A program made the translations under genes and the position numbers. Below are positions 57,701 to 62,888 of a stretch of 64,000 nt of DNA, piece by piece. The notes under the pieces are model-generated. The model was not told the DNA's origin. It searched no databases and worked only from the letters and a program-made list of their open reading frames with translations. Where the stretch lies: positions 19,170,358-19,234,357 of the forward strand of contig OY365810.1 in assembly GCA_959347315.1 (NCBI GenBank), read 5' to 3'. This DNA is from Bimastos eiseni (Eukaryota > Annelida > Clitellata > Crassiclitellata > Lumbricidae). Each line of letters opens with the position of its first letter. The first letter of the stretch is position 1.

Positions 57701-60700
57701 TTCCACCATTGCTAACCTCCATCATCCAAGCAGGCTCGACTAATTAATCCAAAACTCATCAGAGCTGTCACCAGAACACCGGAGCATCATCACACCAGTC
57801 CAATCCTCAAACCACTTCACTGGCTAAAAATCCCAGAGCGCATTCACTTCAAAATCTTCTAACTAACTTACAACTCCATACAACATTCCCAGCGAACTCT
57901 TCACCATCCAGCCAACCCGCTCTACCTTATCGTCCTCTTTCATCACCCTCACTCGACCTACGATCACATCTCATCTCAAGTTCTCCAACCACGTATCAAA
58001 CGCCACATCTCGTCTCTGGAACGACCTTCTAGGTTCCCTAAACTTTCTTTACCATTACTGCCCCTCATGCAACATCATCTGTTCCTAGCGCCTCTGTCAA
58101 TCCTACATCGGGCTTTCCATTCTAAACTGAAGTCCCACTTTTTCAATAACTTTTACCCAGACTGCAATGCACATGCAATTTATTTTTAAAATTTAAGTTA
58201 TGTAGTAAAAAGAAATTGACATCGACCAACGCGACACCATCCTTAACAGCTACGCTGCCTCCCTGTTGACCTTCTGGAAATAGCACTTTGACCGCCCACG
58301 GACTATCCTTTGGACAACCTTTTCGATTTGACGCAGCGCAAGTGAATAAGCTGGAGCCATGCGCTTATCTTTAAAGTGGCGCTTTAGAAATTTTGAGATC
58401 ACGATTACGATTACCTCCCCATTTTTATTTTGCTCCATGATTTCTGGATTTTTGTTGGAGTCACTTTTTTCCTATCACTAAAAGAAACTATCCTTGAAAG
58501 TTTCAGGAAGTTTACTTATCATCTAGGGGTCCCCGAGCACTTTCGTTTTTAGAAAAATGGCGAAAATGACAGTTTTTCGAGATAAGAGAAGTCATAAGTC
58601 AGAAGAGATAAGAAGAATTTATTTTGTTGTATACATGATACAAGCTAGAGAATAGTAAAATAGATCAGTTAAAGCTAATATTAATAAAGTTAATGAGTTG
58701 ATATGTTAAATTTATGTCACATTACTGCCTTTTTTGCAGCTACTGCATGCTTTTAACTGATATATTATGTGCAATGAGCACATAGTCATTTCGCGGGACG
58801 GTTGCTTCTGAGGAGATTTGACCGTCGCTTCGATCCTGTTCGACAACCTGCAACTAAGGCTGGCAACTAAGGCTGTCAGCCGAAGCTTACTACCGGCGTA
58901 ATAAAATCGGTTTTTGGGTACTCGAAATTCCGTAAAAATGCGCGATTTTGTCTGTACACATATTTCATAAATTTTGGCTTAGTGCCCGGGCAATTAAATC
59001 GATTCTCGGGTGTCCGACATTCCGCAAATATGCGCAATTTTCTACAATTACTAACAAAATATCCGCATGTTCGGATATCCGGGTATCCGACCACGCGAGT
59101 CGACGGGTAACCGCGTCGTCATTTCAACATTTTTGACAGCCTTACCTGCAACACATTTCATAGAGTTCTTCTCCTTTAGATGAGCTCAAGAAGTCTTACT
59201 CTTAAATCTGCTACTTCAGCGCGGTCATTAACTACGTTCAGTGCCCGCAGGTTGATCAGTGACAACTGATACGTGGCAGAACTCGACCAGATTGCAACAT
59301 CTTCTGTCAAAACTGTGGATTTAACTGTATTAAATGAAAGACATACCATGAGTCAATCGTAGTCATATCAGTCAGGGTTGCTGTTAATGTTACTTACGTC
59401 AGAAACCTGGGCTTGTGTCTACCACCAGTAGTCACACATATTCTAAGTATATTTGGCAAGTTTTGATGACCTGGATGGGTCATTATATCGGTAATAATAG
59501 TCATGGACACGACGATAAGCGGTGAAGTTAAGATCTTCTTTAGCAATTCTTCGTCTGTCAAGTTGTCATGGTGAACGAGGCCAAATTTATCGAGGCGATA
59601 AAGTTATTATCGCTTAAGTCCACAATACATCGTTCATTTAGTCTCGTTCACGATGGCAACATCACAGACGTGTGCTGCTGATTTTCAACTCTGCATGCTG
59701 AAATTCGCAGAGCATTGGGATGATTTCTGATGTTGCTATTCTGTGAACAAATAAGTTCGTCAACATGCTCGCTATTTGTTCGGGTGCCGATAGATTTCTA
59801 CCTTCTAATGCCCGTACGACGTTCCACAGCCCATCAATGCACCCGCATACTTTTATAAGGGCTCAGCTCCAGTGATTTTAGAGTGATTTTAATGAGTCTA
59901 GCAGCTGTAAAGGTTTGGCTCCAAGATCATGCTCATTAAGTTGTCTGCATTTTATCTGTCGTGGACACCTTGCTCAAGTTTATTTCGTTACATAAAATGA
60001 TTAATCGCAAAACATCTTTACTTTATTCACCAATTTATTCTTGCTTGCTAGATGACGTCAAAGTGACTTCCATATGCTCCAGGTTTCTTATCTAAATAAT
60101 AGTAATTATGAAGTGTGTTTTATTACAACTACTTGAAATGTAACTTCATAAATTCGCTTTTATATGTTAAATGTTTTTTAACCATGAACATGATGAAATG
60201 GTTAGACAAGCATGGAGCACATGAAACAGCACATAGAATAGTTAATAGAATAGCTAAGCAGAAAAGAAGTGCACAGCAGTTTCTATTTAAAAAACGCCTT
60301 GGACTTGTTTACATTACGCGATACTGATTCTTTAGAACTCCGGTGGACCCCCTAAACCAATTCATAACAGGAAAGAAATTGGCAGGAATACTATTGCGCC
60401 TAGTGTGTATATATCTATATCTCCCGGATTGTTCATGATTTCTTATATGAATCTATTGTCGTTCCTAACTAAAGCCTTATATTTTTTGTGACAAGGAACT
60501 ATATGTCCTGGCCTTCTCTTGATTGCAACGGGATACGTACCATGTGAGCAGACAACTCTTGCAGTTGCTGTTCTATCACTTGCGGTAGGACTGAATGGAC
60601 TCCACTTTACTGGCGCGCTCGTCAATCACGTCGACATTGCGCCCCCGTTTGCTGGAGTGCTCTTTGGTATATCTAACACAATGGCTACAATTCCTGGCTT

Positions 60701-60921
60701 TGTTGCTCCATATGTTGTAAAAGTCATTACTCGAAACGTGAGTATTTGATTTCTTAAAAGTTCAGTTCAATAGTTATTTGCCTCTTTATTTCATATATCA
60801 GGGTAGCACGCCACAAAATGAGAGCCCATTGCAATTTAGACACATATGATTACTCTACAAAACTTTTACTTTTTCACAGGAATTCTTTGAAAGAGCATCG
60901 GATGCAATACACTATCTATGA
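28030..60921 (+). CDS. Gene B: SLC17-like transporter, ten exons
   Basis: Exons 28030-28078, 33210-33442, 35842-36075, 37337-37424, 42989-43084, 46125-46258, 51681-51830, 52304-52433, 60496-60737 and 60880-60921 join without a frame break (1398 nt, 465 residues). The protein has the SLC17 layout: membrane segment 1 with ALRVN (Arg42), a loop with N-x-S/T sites (54, 64, 74), [13 protein letters not shown] (segment 2), the AQKFGGK loop, segment 4 with Arg165, [20 protein letters not shown], then the blocks shared with gene A. Leu109 stands where vesicular glutamate transporters have His, which favours a sialin/NPT-like member. Ser172 replaces the usual segment-4 Glu. The last exon gives only 13 residues and no segment 12. 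Substrate unknown. Confidence 0.9.
28139..28553 (+). pseudogene. Frameshifted coding remnant with cysteine-rich end
   Basis: Two overlapping frames read [20 protein letters not shown], then [20 protein letters not shown] and [11 protein letters not shown], then one frame over [18 protein letters not shown] and [18 protein letters not shown]. The composition and the C-x2-C...C-x-H-x3-CC end are protein-like. I do not recognise the family; a transposase or a lost gene are both possible. It lies in intron 1 of gene B and has at least one frameshift. Confidence 0.5.
28554..29100. other. Intron 1 of gene B, nothing recognised
   Basis: AT-rich; no repeat or gene supported. Confidence 0.4.
29103..29152. 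repeat. Inverted repeat, 13-bp arms
   Basis: TTAACGACCAGCG pairs perfectly with CGCTGGTCGTTAA across a 24-base loop. Confidence 0.9.
29308..29383. other. 76-nt hairpin, 31-bp stem
   Basis: Arms 29308-29338 and 29353-29383 are complementary at 30 of 31 positions across a 14-base loop. The size is close to a microRNA precursor, but the near-perfect pairing also fits a small inverted-repeat remnant. Confidence 0.85.
29619..29713. repeat. (ATT)n and (AGT)n microsatellite
   Basis: ATT repeats pass into about 21 AGT repeats. It borders the 3' end of minus-strand fragment R-5. Confidence 0.95.
29740..29960 (-). pseudogene. Family-R 3' end fragment R-5
   Basis: On the minus strand it reads [39 protein letters not shown] and FRGSF, then the trinucleotide tail. 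This is the C-terminal end of the element and matches R-4 closely. Confidence 0.85.
30085..32530 (+). mobile_element. Family-Z LINE copy Z-b
   Basis: It begins with the roughly 200-base Z terminal block (30085-30320), then a broken CR1/L2-like reverse transcriptase: [13 protein letters not shown] (about 31067), [19 protein letters not shown] (about 31147) and [19 protein letters not shown] (about 31340). A downstream portion (31550-32530) is inverted relative to 47010-48045. The catalytic A-D-D is A-H-A at 31162-31170. About 1 kb present in Z-c is missing near 31535. Confidence 0.82.
32531..33209. other. Intron 1 of gene B, nothing recognised
   Basis: No gene or repeat family supported. Confidence 0.4.
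33210..33442 (+). CDS. Gene B exon 2 (membrane segment 1 and loop)
   Basis: Follows acceptor TATGTAG. It encodes [14 protein letters not shown]...[16 protein letters not shown], the first membrane helix with the conserved arginine, then a polar, glycosylatable loop to REKS. The donor is GTTTGA, a weak match; the in-frame stop lies just past it. Confidence 0.9.
33475..33497. repeat. (AAGT)n short array
   Basis: About five tandem copies just inside intron 2 of gene B. Confidence 0.9.
33498..35380. other. Intron 2 of gene B, unrecognised
   Basis: A protein-like frame at about 34223-34370 ([20 protein letters not shown]) ends at a stop and could not be matched to a family. Nothing else is supported. 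Confidence 0.35.
35385..35453. mobile_element. hAT-like end fragment
   Basis: GGGGTTCCGCGAAAACATTT...GGTTCCACGG...GTGAAACGC is a diverged version of the right end of the 17042-17826 element. Confidence 0.65.
35454..35841. other. Intron 2 of gene B, 3' part
   Basis: Contains CCTTAT repeats (35790-35838) that form the pyrimidine-rich tract before exon 3. Confidence 0.5.
35842..36075 (+). CDS. Gene B exon 3 (membrane segments 2-4)
   Basis: A 78-codon exon in phase 0. It starts [20 protein letters not shown], contains [16 protein letters not shown] and ends [10 protein letters not shown] before donor GTGAGT. The final serine is where the family has glutamate (usually G-L-G-E-G). Confidence 0.95.
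36420..36770. repeat. Decayed short-motif repeats
   Basis: ATATCTG-type units pass into TTAGCATTTAACA and TTCATATTT-type units. The TTCATATTT type resumes at 37020-37110, beyond the SINE. Confidence 0.75.
36775..36985 (+). mobile_element. tRNA-derived SINE copy
   Basis: It has GAGCGAGCGGGTTCAACTCA at the B-box position and CACAATTGCTCTGCAGTACA in the core, matching the SINE at 2042-2278. The head is degraded. It splits a decayed short-motif repeat region. Confidence 0.75.
37337..37424 (+). CDS. Gene B exon 4 (end of membrane segment 4)
   Basis: Encodes [20 protein letters not shown], the most recognisable SLC17 block, between acceptor TTTCAG and donor GTTCAA. It keeps the family histidine (His180). 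Confidence 0.94.
37600..40140 (-). pseudogene. Family-R copy R-6, most complete in order
   Basis: Reading the minus strand from 40140: an N-terminal region with [15 protein letters not shown] (about 39815), reverse transcriptase pieces with [15 protein letters not shown] (about 39160), [11 protein letters not shown] (about 38680), then [20 protein letters not shown] (about 38280) and an endonuclease start [12 protein letters not shown] (about 37675), where it is truncated. Many frameshifts and stops. It lies in intron 4 of gene B, opposite to the gene. Confidence 0.88.
40150..40200. repeat. (ATT)n array
   Basis: Trinucleotide repeats between two family-R fragments; a second short run lies at 40256-40294. 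Confidence 0.9.
40295..40520 (-). pseudogene. Family-R 3' end fragment R-7
   Basis: On the minus strand it reads [28 protein letters not shown] and FRGSF, then (AAT)n. This is the same 3' end as R-4 and R-5. Confidence 0.85.
40585..41530 (+). pseudogene. Family-R fragment R-8, 5' half
   Basis: Broken frames read [40 protein letters not shown] (about 40797), the frame-broken pre-RT region and [21 protein letters not shown] (about 41172), then [19 protein letters not shown]. It stops before the catalytic boxes. Confidence 0.87.
41538..42570 (+). pseudogene. Family-R fragment R-9 with catalytic box
   Basis: Starts in the N-terminal region ([17 protein letters not shown], about 41801) and continues through [16 protein letters not shown] and [18 protein letters not shown]. 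It keeps the intact reverse transcriptase boxes [17 protein letters not shown] (about 42330) and [10 protein letters not shown] (YLDD at 42416-42427). It is then truncated and followed by trinucleotide repeats. Confidence 0.9.
42585..42722. repeat. (AAT)n and (AGT)n microsatellite
   Basis: Trinucleotide arrays after R-9, the same combination as at 29619-29713. Confidence 0.95.
42989..43084 (+). CDS. Gene B exon 5 (membrane segment 5)
   Basis: Encodes [20 protein letters not shown], then [11 protein letters not shown], between acceptor TTTGCAG and donor GTGAGC. Phases fit exons 4 and 6. Confidence 0.94.
   Translation: MLKLGTSLPCLFQHCCAIMDLTADGLQFSTY
43370..43440. repeat. GGACAAAAGCCCC minisatellite, short array
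   Basis: Several degenerate units of GGACAAAAGCCCC and its variants. Related arrays lie at 44195-44312, 44955-45030, 45540-45660, 46375-46505 and 51240-51320. Confidence 0.7.
43925..43990 (+). repeat. SINE-type 3' tail repeat
   Basis: Carries GCATATCATCCTTGTCATGG and GTCGTTAAATAAACTTATTA, the same tail as 20-115 (inverted) and 18540-18575. Confidence 0.6.
44195..44312. repeat. TTTTGTCC minisatellite
   Basis: Repeated GGGGNTTTTGTCC-type units (TTTTGTCCTGGGGG, TTGTCCGGGG, TTTGTCCGCGG). Confidence 0.75.
44357..44390. repeat. Perfect palindrome, 15-bp arms, 4-base loop
   Basis: GAAAATGAGACTGAT and its exact complement flank CAAC. Confidence 0.95.
44779..44882. repeat. Direct repeat, copy 1
   Basis: About 100 bases (TTTGTACCTTCGTCTTTAAA onward) recur at 45708-45812 with a few differences. 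The two copies flank the family-Y element. Confidence 0.9.
44950..45660 (+). mobile_element. Family-Y repeat, uninterrupted copy
   Basis: GACAAAA minisatellites at both ends (44955-45030 and 45540-45660) enclose unique sequence. That sequence is found inverted in two pieces at 46505-46795 and 51023-51240. No coding capacity seen. Confidence 0.7.
45708..45812. repeat. Direct repeat, copy 2
   Basis: Second copy of 44779-44882. Confidence 0.9.
46125..46258 (+). CDS. Gene B exon 6 (membrane segment 6)
   Basis: Encodes [20 protein letters not shown], then [16 protein letters not shown], between acceptor CTTTTAG and donor GTAAAT. V-S-D-x-P plus H-P-R-I is a family hallmark before the central loop. 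Confidence 0.94.
46375..46795 (-). mobile_element. Family-Y, second copy, distal piece
   Basis: Inverted relative to 45225-45660, including the minisatellite (46375-46505). It breaks at ACTCACC, exactly where family Z begins; the rest of Y resumes at 51023. Confidence 0.75.
46796..51022 (-). mobile_element. Family-Z element Z-c with LTR-like flanks
   Basis: Direct repeats of about 190 bases (46796-46985 and 50820-51010, both with GATGACGTCTGCAGGAATAT) enclose a LINE-like body on the minus strand. The body contains a GVPQG block (about 49680), a TICKCAHAK block (A-H-A at 49586-49594) and [11 protein letters not shown] (about 49420). It is inserted in a family-Y copy. The 1 kb at 48046-49085 is absent from Z-b. 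The flanking repeats could be true termini or a duplicated 5' segment. Confidence 0.75.
51023..51330 (-). mobile_element. Family-Y, second copy, proximal piece
   Basis: Inverted relative to 44955-45260. It begins CGCGTCTAGAAAAGCC, continuing the Y sequence interrupted at 46795, and ends in the GTTTTGTCC minisatellite (51240-51320). Confidence 0.78.
51681..51830 (+). CDS. Gene B exon 7 (membrane segment 7)
   Basis: Encodes [20 protein letters not shown], then [20 protein letters not shown], to DIKS. Phase 0 at both ends, acceptor TTTCAG, donor GTGAGA. Partner of gene A exon 671-823. Confidence 0.95.
52304..52433 (+). CDS. Gene B exon 8 (membrane segment 8)
   Basis: Encodes [20 protein letters not shown], then RKMMMTLG, between acceptor TTGCAG and donor GTAAAA. 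Same length and phase as gene A exon 4089-4218. Confidence 0.95.
52740..53490 (+). pseudogene. Family-R fragment R-10, C-terminal region
   Basis: Reads a degraded zinc-knuckle region, [20 protein letters not shown] (about 53117), [18 protein letters not shown] (about 53181), then [20 protein letters not shown] (about 53311) and [14 protein letters not shown] to AVAF and a stop at 53482. The endonuclease KRPDG motif is intact; the W-D-A-T half is lost. Low-complexity trinucleotides follow from 53560. Confidence 0.87.
53560..53902. repeat. Low-complexity (ACT)n, (AAT)n and (AACAAT)n
   Basis: Trinucleotide and hexanucleotide repeats between R-10 and the minisatellite arm, of the same type as 6311-7205. 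Confidence 0.92.
54218..54481 (+). CDS. Possible cryptic exon or small membrane-protein frame
   Basis: An 87-codon frame containing [20 protein letters not shown], one strong membrane helix, followed by a polar tail with [20 protein letters not shown]. An acceptor-like TGTTCCAG sits at about 54238, and the phase after it would fit the one-base overhang of gene B exon 8. No family recognised, no clear donor, and it is not SLC17-like. Confidence 0.25.
   Translation: MYFINVPGYYIYLLVSFLLVTAFFDFCFSCLRDFAECRPKRTDANTAVCVERDPVHLMNWDIGSFTLFSRLSFDVIKHCPLDNRKRK
54473..54504. repeat. Perfect palindrome, 13-bp arms, 6-base loop
   Basis: AGAAAGTAAGGCT and its complement flank TCCCGT. Confidence 0.95.
54670..54714. 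repeat. Perfect palindrome, 20-bp arms, 5-base loop
   Basis: GAGTGGGGAGGGGGGCTTCT and its exact complement flank GTCCC. Confidence 0.97.
54842..54865. repeat. (ATTAC)n short array
   Basis: Four tandem ACATT units shortly before the LINE. Confidence 0.85.
54940..58190 (+). pseudogene. APE-type LINE, nearly full length, frameshifted
   Basis: In order: a 2A-like motif (55428-55466), an apurinic endonuclease domain ([21 protein letters not shown] near 55918, [21 protein letters not shown] near 56112), and a reverse transcriptase ([20 protein letters not shown] near 56785, [27 protein letters not shown], a [14 protein letters not shown] block near 57235, [10 protein letters not shown] with YADD at 57342-57353). 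A C-terminal conserved tail follows ([16 protein letters not shown]). This layout matches Jockey/CR1/L2-type elements, which copy themselves by target-primed reverse transcription. Several stops and frameshifts make it a dead copy. The left edge is uncertain. Confidence 0.9.
55428..55466 (+). other. 2A-like ribosome-skipping motif with a stop codon
   Basis: The frame reads LMLSGDIE, then TAA at 55452-55454, then NPGP. It matches the 2A signature D-x-E-x-N-P-G-P with the x before N turned into a stop. 2A-like motifs are known near the start of ORFs in some APE-type LINEs. Confidence 0.85.
58430..58835 (+). repeat. Repeat family X, plus copy
   Basis: Inverted copy of parts of 15641-16000: AGAAACTATCCTTGAAAGTT, TTGTTGTATACATGATACAA, GCAGCTACTGCATGCTTTTA and TCATTTCGCGGGACGG. 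Confidence 0.65.
58905..59100. repeat. Two-copy degenerate tandem repeat
   Basis: GGTACTCGAAATTCCGTAAA and GGTGTCCGACATTCCGCAAA, each followed by ATGCGC and a TTTT-rich stretch, about 90 bases apart. Confidence 0.6.
59101..60495. other. Intron 8 of gene B, 3' part, nothing recognised
   Basis: No gene or repeat family supported. Confidence 0.4.
60496..60737 (+). CDS. Gene B exon 9 (membrane segments 9-11)
   Basis: Encodes [40 protein letters not shown] and [11 protein letters not shown], between acceptor GACAAG and donor GTGAGT. It is the 242-nt partner of gene A exon 18926-19167. Confidence 0.95.
60880..60921 (+). CDS. Gene B candidate last exon (truncating)
   Basis: A strong pyrimidine tract and acceptor (TTTTTCACAG) precede [13 protein letters not shown] and a TGA in the required phase. 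Polyadenylation signals follow at 61002 and 61195. It lacks the membrane helix found in gene A's last exon. A canonical last exon could not be found downstream in the window. Confidence 0.5.
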   Translation, partial: EFFERASDAIHYL

Positions 60922-61001
60922 CTTCCGACTTTCTGCTCCAAATGCAGCAACAAGATTTTTGTAATCAAAGTTATTACTTTTCCTTCTGACTGTCACTGTC
61001 G

Positions 61002-61007
61002 AATAAA
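61002..61007 (+). terminator. Candidate polyadenylation signal of gene B
   Basis: AATAAA 81 bases after the candidate stop. A second AATAAA is at 61195-61200. Confidence 0.5.
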
Positions 61008-61607
61008 ATACGCAATTGTTTCTAGAATTGTTGAGGCAAGAAAATTTATATCAGTGACTTATAGGACGGACTAGCGGAGGTGTTTCATGGTGTCAAAATA
61101 GTCGGTGCTCGCTTATCACTGAAGCAGATGATTCTTAACAGCCGCTATGATGTTGCCATCCCACCGCTCTGATGCTATCGCTTAAATAAAGTATGTCTTT
61201 CACAAAGGATCGAGACTGAGCCATAGTTGTTCAAGTCTCTAATTAGCGTCATCGTTATTTGTATTGTTGATGTTGTTGATGGGGCGAGATGGCGTTGTGG
61301 AATGTTCGGTATCCTGTGCTCTTTGACGTGAGTCTGCGCCAGTATTAGCCGAACAAAATCTCAAAGCAATCAGGTTTTTACCGAACAGGGCCAGTGTGCT
61401 TACAATAATAATGTCGTGCGAAGGGTGCTTTCTCGTCTGTTAGTGTACAAACGTTCAGAATTCGTCAAAACCAGGAACTGAAACCAAAGATTAATGATAT
61501 AAAGTATTTGAAACGGTTCATCCCAAGTGAGGCACCTCTTGACCACGTGCCGTCTGGTCCTTTGCCTTCTTCTATTGTTGTTGCTGGAACGGGATGCAGG
61601 GATGCAG

Positions 61608-61740
61608 GAAAGCAGGGATGTGGTCTCAAGACCGCGGTCTTGGTCTCGAGACCGGAAAACTGCGGTCTTGGTCTTGGTCTCGAATGCATCGGCCATGGTC
61701 TTGGTTTTCAAAAATATTTTGCTCGCCCTTCGAAGCAATA
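61608..61740. repeat. GGTCTTGGTCTCGAGACC repeat, end fragment
   Basis: Starts CAGGGATGTGGTCTCAAGAC and matches the left end of the element at 62164-62888. Confidence 0.8.
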
Positions 61741-62104
61741 CCCATGTTCAATCATTGAGCATGATGTTGTCAGCCGGCGTTTATCCCGCACGCCTGACTA
61801 CAGACTCTTGCCACGGTGGCACGGATGAAACTCACATTGTTTCGTTCCGAGCCAAATTCCATCCGCGTTCCGTATGACTTTGTCAGACAATTGGAGGCCC
61901 AATGCATTAACCGGATACGCTAGCAACCTGTGGTGACCGAGAACATAAATAGACGAGCCCGGTCTAGTTTGTAGACTCGTGCAAAATTGTTCATGCCTAA
62001 ATTGTTCATCGGCTATCCCATTCTTTATCCATTTAAAGCAGCCAAGAAAGCAGGAAGCGCAAGCGAAGCAACCCGCCGTATGCCCATGCCTCCCAGGTGA
62101 CTGG

Positions 62105-62155
62105 TAGAGACGCCAGAAGCCATTGCCATTCAGGCAATGGCTTCTGGCGTCTCTA
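62105..62155. repeat. Perfect palindrome, 23-bp arms, 5-base loop
   Basis: Arms 62105-62127 and 62133-62155 are exact complements around ATTCA, next to the insertion site of the following element. Confidence 0.97.
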
Positions 62156-62163
62156 GATTCAAG

Positions 62164-62888
62164 CAGGGATGTGGTCTCAAGACCGCGGTCATGGTCTCGA
62201 ATGCATCGGCCTTGGTCTCGGACCATCGGTCTTGGTCTTTGCGGAACGGTCTTGGGATTGATCGCTGTCTTAGGTCAGCATTCTTGGTCATTTGTCGTAT
62301 CAGAGCAACTTCTTTGATATTTGTCGGTTATTTTCGATTATTAGAGACACCTGATGTTTGGGTCCAAGGCGCTTGTTATTGATTTACGACGTGCTGACCA
62401 TCTATATCTACAAGTTACTATTGAAATAAATTGCATCTGCAACGGAACCAGCCATTTCAAAATTTGCTTTCATAAATTTAAAGGTTTCGGAACAATCTAA
62501 TTATTACGTGGTCGGCCATGGGCAGTCACTGTTAACCTGAAATTCCGAGTACAAGTAGGCCTACAGGCCTACACTATTCAAACGGAACGCTAATCTACTT
62601 GTTCAAATGTCTTATTTGTAACCTATCGTATAGGCTACTACTTGTAAGCAATTTATAGTGCGATATTCTCAGGCCTATGGCTGAACCTCATAGTTCGGAC
62701 TGGCCGGTAAAGCAGTCTTCTGGACTAAGATTAAGATTAGTATTCTTCAGCAATATAATTGATGTTATTCCGTTTAAGCGTCTTAATAGATGGAATTATT
62801 TACAAAACAGAGTACCGGTCTTGGTCTTGGTCTAGGACCACCCGGTTTCGGTCTTGGTCTCGAGGTCTTGGTCTCGTGCCCAACAATA
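62164..62888. mobile_element. Nonautonomous hAT-like element with target duplication
   Basis: Begins CAGGGATGTGGTCTCAAGAC. Its right end is GGTCTTGGTCTCGTGCCCAA, and both ends are built from GGTCTTGGTCTCG repeats. GATTCAAG flanks both sides (62156-62163 and 62889-62896); including TA on each side the match is 10 bases. It splits family-R copy R-12. No transposase frame. Confidence 0.78.

Noticed and set aside
60115..60327. A 70-codon frame MFYYNYLKC
   Set aside because: No conserved motif or splice support, and it lies in an AT-rich intron.
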